From positions 2,108,001-2,172,000 of the forward strand of contig JAGPNK010000002.1 in the NCBI GenBank assembly GCA_020746835.1: DNA of 64,000 nt, given 5' to 3'. Within the stretch, counting starts at the first letter, position 1. Each line of letters begins with the position of its first letter. This document shows, in pieces, positions 61,074 through 64,000 of the stretch. Below the pieces are notes generated by a model, which saw only the letters and a program-made list of their open reading frames with translations, made no database searches and had not been told where the DNA came from. The stretch comes from Stachybotrys elegans (taxonomy: Eukaryota; Ascomycota; Sordariomycetes; Hypocreales; Stachybotryaceae). The position numbers and the translations under genes are program-made.

Positions 61074-61506
61074 TTTGATATATAAAAAAAAAACACCGCA
61101 TCACTATTAGATTCTAGAGCAGGCGTATGCAAATCCTCGCGGTTGGTTATGGGCGTTGGTTGTTCGGGAGGGCATAAAATCACATGGGGGTCTGGGGGTT
61201 GAGTTTTTATCAATATTGTCAGTTGGAAATCATGTAGAGAGTATTGCTAATCTGTATTCATTTATTCTTGGATACCGGTAATTGACATTGTAGAAATATT
61301 GGCGAGTTCTAACTCAACCCTGTAGTGACGTGTAACGTGTGAAAGATAAACGAGGGCGTAATGGAGGTTGAACTGGTGATGTCATTGGCTGTCTGCTCAC
61401 TCACACACTCAGCAACAACAAGAGCTGCCTTCTCAAGCCATCTTGTTCTAACATAAAGCTTTCGTTATATGGTAGGATTACTTTACTACTCATCACAATC
61501 GTAAAC
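61074..61506. other. Intergenic region
   Basis: 430 bp with the PP2C 3' end and the carrier promoter. AT-rich; no gene. Confidence 0.4.
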
Positions 61507-62510
61507 ATGGACGTTTACATGGTAATCGCCTTGCACCTTGTCCCAGACGTATATAGTTGCTGATCCATTCATTACCCGCCCAGGCTGGAGCCGTGGCAGC
61601 CTTCACGGTCGATGTTCTGGTATACCCACTCGATACTCTCAAGACTCGATACCAGAGCCAGGACTATGTCAAGATATATGCACCCCATTCGTCGCAAAAG
61701 CCGCTTGCCCTCAGAGGCTTGTATCAGGGTATTGGGAGTGTGGTACTGGCTACCTTGCCTGCAGGTGCGTGGATGGCGTGAATCTATCATAACCAATGGC
61801 CATTAACCAGCAATATCATAGCCGGCATATTCTTCTCAACCTATGAGAGTGCCAAGTCCCTATTCTCGAGGAAATTGCCTTTACCGGAGCCGTTGGTATA
61901 CTCGGCCGCCTCCGGGGTAGCCGAGATGGCATCATGTCTAGTTCTGGCACCCGCAGAAGTCATCAAGCAGAACGCGCAGATGCTCCGGGAAGACGGGACG
62001 AGCACCAAAGGGTCAACATCTCTGAAGGCGTTCCGTCACATGACCGGCCACGGAGCGGCGAAGCGTCTATTTACGGGATATACAGCTCTCGTGGCACGGA
62101 ACTTGCCCTTCACAGCGATTCAATTCCCAGTCTTCGAGCACGTGCGGGCCGGGCTGCGGCAGTCAGATGGCCAGGCTCAAAGTCTACCCAGGACTTTTTC
62201 TGTCAGCGCCTTCAGCGCCGCGACTGCCGGTTCCTTTGCAGCGTTTATCACTACCCCGAGTGATGTCGTCAAGACAAGAATGATGCTGTCTGCGGGAGGA
62301 AATGGTTCGGGGAAATCCGAGAAGCAATCAAGGAATCAGAATAGTAAGGGTGCATGGTCAGTAGCAAAAGACGTGTGGAAAGAGAGGGGACTCAAGGGCT
62401 TTTTCCGAGGCGGGCTGTTTCGATCTGCATGGACAGCCCTAGGCAGCGGTTTATACTTGGGCACGTATGATGTAGCAAAGGTGTGGCTAGAACGCAGAAA
62501 ATCCGGATGA
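61507..62510 (+). CDS. Mitochondrial carrier, S-adenosylmethionine carrier-like
   Basis: Three exons, 61507-61521 (MDVYM), 61584-61764 and 61822-62510, give 294 residues. Three carrier repeats are visible: YPLDTLKTR near 21-29, APAEVIKQNAQ near 115-125 and TPSDVVKTRMM near 218-228, each the Px[DE]xx[KR] signature. PAAGIFFSTYE restored at the second splice junction and IKQNAQ in repeat 2 resemble the yeast Pet8/SAMC subgroup, which exchanges cytosolic S-adenosylmethionine for S-adenosylhomocysteine across the inner membrane. Transport specificity is inferred from these motifs. The five-residue first exon is supported by phase and by a start immediately before the first helix. Confidence 0.88.
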
Positions 62511-63397
62511 TAAGGAAATGGTGTAAGACCAGGCCGCTGGTGACTAACCGGCGACGGCTCCGAGTGCGGACGTCTGGCAGGCGGTGTGCTGCAGGTCAAT
62601 ATCCGTATAGACGACATGCGTCGGAAACTTACATGCTTGGCGTATTCTACTACGAAGACGTAGCAATATCAACGTCCGGGTTGGAACCTTGCCAGCAATC
62701 AACCTTGGGAAAGAGTTGGGAGTCGTGTGCACGGCACAAGGGAGAACGCAGCACGTTGATCTCGTCGGCACTGACTCGAGATCAAACGACTCGACGTGTC
62801 CATGCAGGGGCCAAGGGAGCCGTAGCCGGTGACATTCCAGCGGCTTCTTCTCAAACAAAGCCAGCAATGGCTGCCGTGGCGCGGGTACCTCACACTAAAG
62901 CGTATGGCGCATGGCGCATGGGCCTAGGTTCGGGGGCGAGCCGGCGTCTTTGGAGCACAGATAGGCTTTGTCTGAGCCAAAAGGTAGCAGCAAACATGTG
63001 TATTACCCTACTTGGCGATGGCGACATTCGGAGCCCGAACCGCCTCATCCTCGAATCGGCGGGAACCCACAACATGATTGGCCCAAACGGCCAGGCCGGA
63101 TCCTCCTCGCCGAAGAATTTGACTTCAATTTCATTATATTTTCGTCGTTTGAAACACTTGCGGCTAGCTCCCGGATCGCGAGGCGTGTTGTGGTGAACCT
63201 GCCTTTAGTGGCGGTGAGCTCATACCAACGTTGGCTGGTGTTGTCATGTCATGAGTCGATGTCGTTACCGCCGAGCGATGAGGTGACACGTACTCCTAAT
63301 TAGAGAGGACGGGGAGCTGGACGGCGAGCCATAAAAGGCTCTTCTGCTCCCCCGTCCTTATCTCGTCTACTCTGGTTTGCCAACCAGTATCAATATC
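62511..63397. other. Intergenic region
   Basis: 890 bp between two plus-strand genes. A short direct repeat GCGTATGGCGCATGGCGCATGG lies near 62,899 (unit ATGGCGC). Open frames up to 237 codons run through from the carrier end but have no domain. Promoter of the UPF0643 gene expected at the right end. Confidence 0.35.
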
Positions 63398-64000
63398 ATG
63401 GCTGTCCAGGATCCTCAACCACTACCAACGGTGCGGCTCTCGTCCGACTTGGAGAAGAACGCGGCCCTTGTGGATGTCACACCCCTCGACGACAGACGTC
63501 TCCTTATCCAATCTCCTTACACGGAGCCGGACCATCAACTTGACCTCGACACGCTCGATAACGAGAATGAGATTCTGGCACGGGCGCTGACCATCTTGAC
63601 GGCGACCAGGCAAGACTATGCCACCGCCCCATACAACGACTCTTTCAACTGGCCCGAGGTAATAGACGAGTCAAGGCGTCTTATCAAGGAATCCGGGAGA
63701 GGTTTCCAAGAAACAATATTCTATATCGTCGCTTTCCGCTCGCAAATCAAACCCAGCACCGACTACAGCCACCTCGGCCAGCTGGACAAGGCGGCGCATA
63801 AAGAAGCCATCGATAGTGGCGGGTTTCTCAAGTAAGCCGGACAGCAAGATCCAGGCAGAGGAGCGAGACCAGAAAATGCTGATTGTCAATACAGATATTG
63901 GTTCGGCAGTCCAGACACGGACCTGCGCAACCTCGCGACCTGCGTTTGGACATCGAGAGACCATGCCTTTGCCGGCGGACGGGGCCCTGCACACAGAAAG
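63398..64000 (+). CDS. UPF0643 family protein, N-terminal part
   Basis: Exon 1 63398-63831 and exon 2 from 63895, running off the window; 179 residues visible. The start is the ATG at 63398 (MAVQDPQPLP). Conserved family segments are GFQETIFYIVAFRSQIKP, SHLGQLDKAAHKEA and, after the intron (donor GTAAGC, acceptor ATACAG), YWFGSPDTDLRNLATCVW and GGRGPAHRK. The family is widespread in ascomycetes (Schizosaccharomyces member PB2B2.08) with no established function. Confidence 0.9.

Overview
The window is nuclear DNA from a filamentous ascomycete. The evidence is short introns (mostly 45-110 nt) with GTAAGT-like donors and CTAAC-type branch points, CT-rich leaders, and a set of fungal-only families: PalC, DUF6536, UPF0643, a fungal phosphatidylserine decarboxylase with C2 domains, and a C2H2 regulator with the fungal-specific domain. 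The overall flavour is Sordariomycete, probably Hypocreales; that placement is inference from gene content, not from a search. I found no tRNA, rRNA, transposon ORF or CRISPR array.

Layout. 1-4.1 kb: tail of a membrane protein, an unknown Ser/Pro-rich protein, a SAM methyltransferase and a HAD-type hydrolase. 4.6-23.4 kb is housekeeping: ribosomal protein L5, a large leucine-rich-repeat protein, a DUF6536 membrane protein, a tiny 76-residue protein and phosphatidylserine decarboxylase, separated by long gene-free leaders. 25.7-37.8 kb looks like a small specialised-metabolism cluster: a cytochrome P450 and a UbiA-family membrane enzyme share a divergent promoter, followed by a secreted berberine-bridge-type flavo-oxidase, an aldo-keto reductase and a C2H2/fungal-domain regulator. 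There is no polyketide synthase, NRPS or soluble terpene synthase, so the UbiA protein is the best candidate for the scaffold-forming step. 37.8-46.8 kb is about 9 kb with no convincing gene.

46.8-64 kb is housekeeping again: choline-phosphate cytidylyltransferase, an Hrp1-type RNA-binding protein with a very long intron, a conserved fungal protein, a voltage-gated proton channel divergently paired with the pH-signalling gene palC, a secreted two-module cysteine-rich protein, a mitochondrial PP2C phosphatase (Ptc7 type), an S-adenosylmethionine carrier-like protein and the start of a UPF0643 protein. Two genes of phospholipid synthesis (PSD and PCT1) lie in the window but far apart, so I infer no joint regulation.

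Highlights: (1) the secreted protein at 58.2-58.8 kb carries two copies of a six-cysteine module with identical spacing, each interrupted by an intron at the same glycine codon; (2) the UbiA-centred cluster; (3) three genes (P450, regulator, palC) each show a reading-frame break that one extra G in a short G run would repair, which points to base-calling errors or, less likely, real lesions. All splice models were derived by hand from consensus sites and reading-phase agreement.
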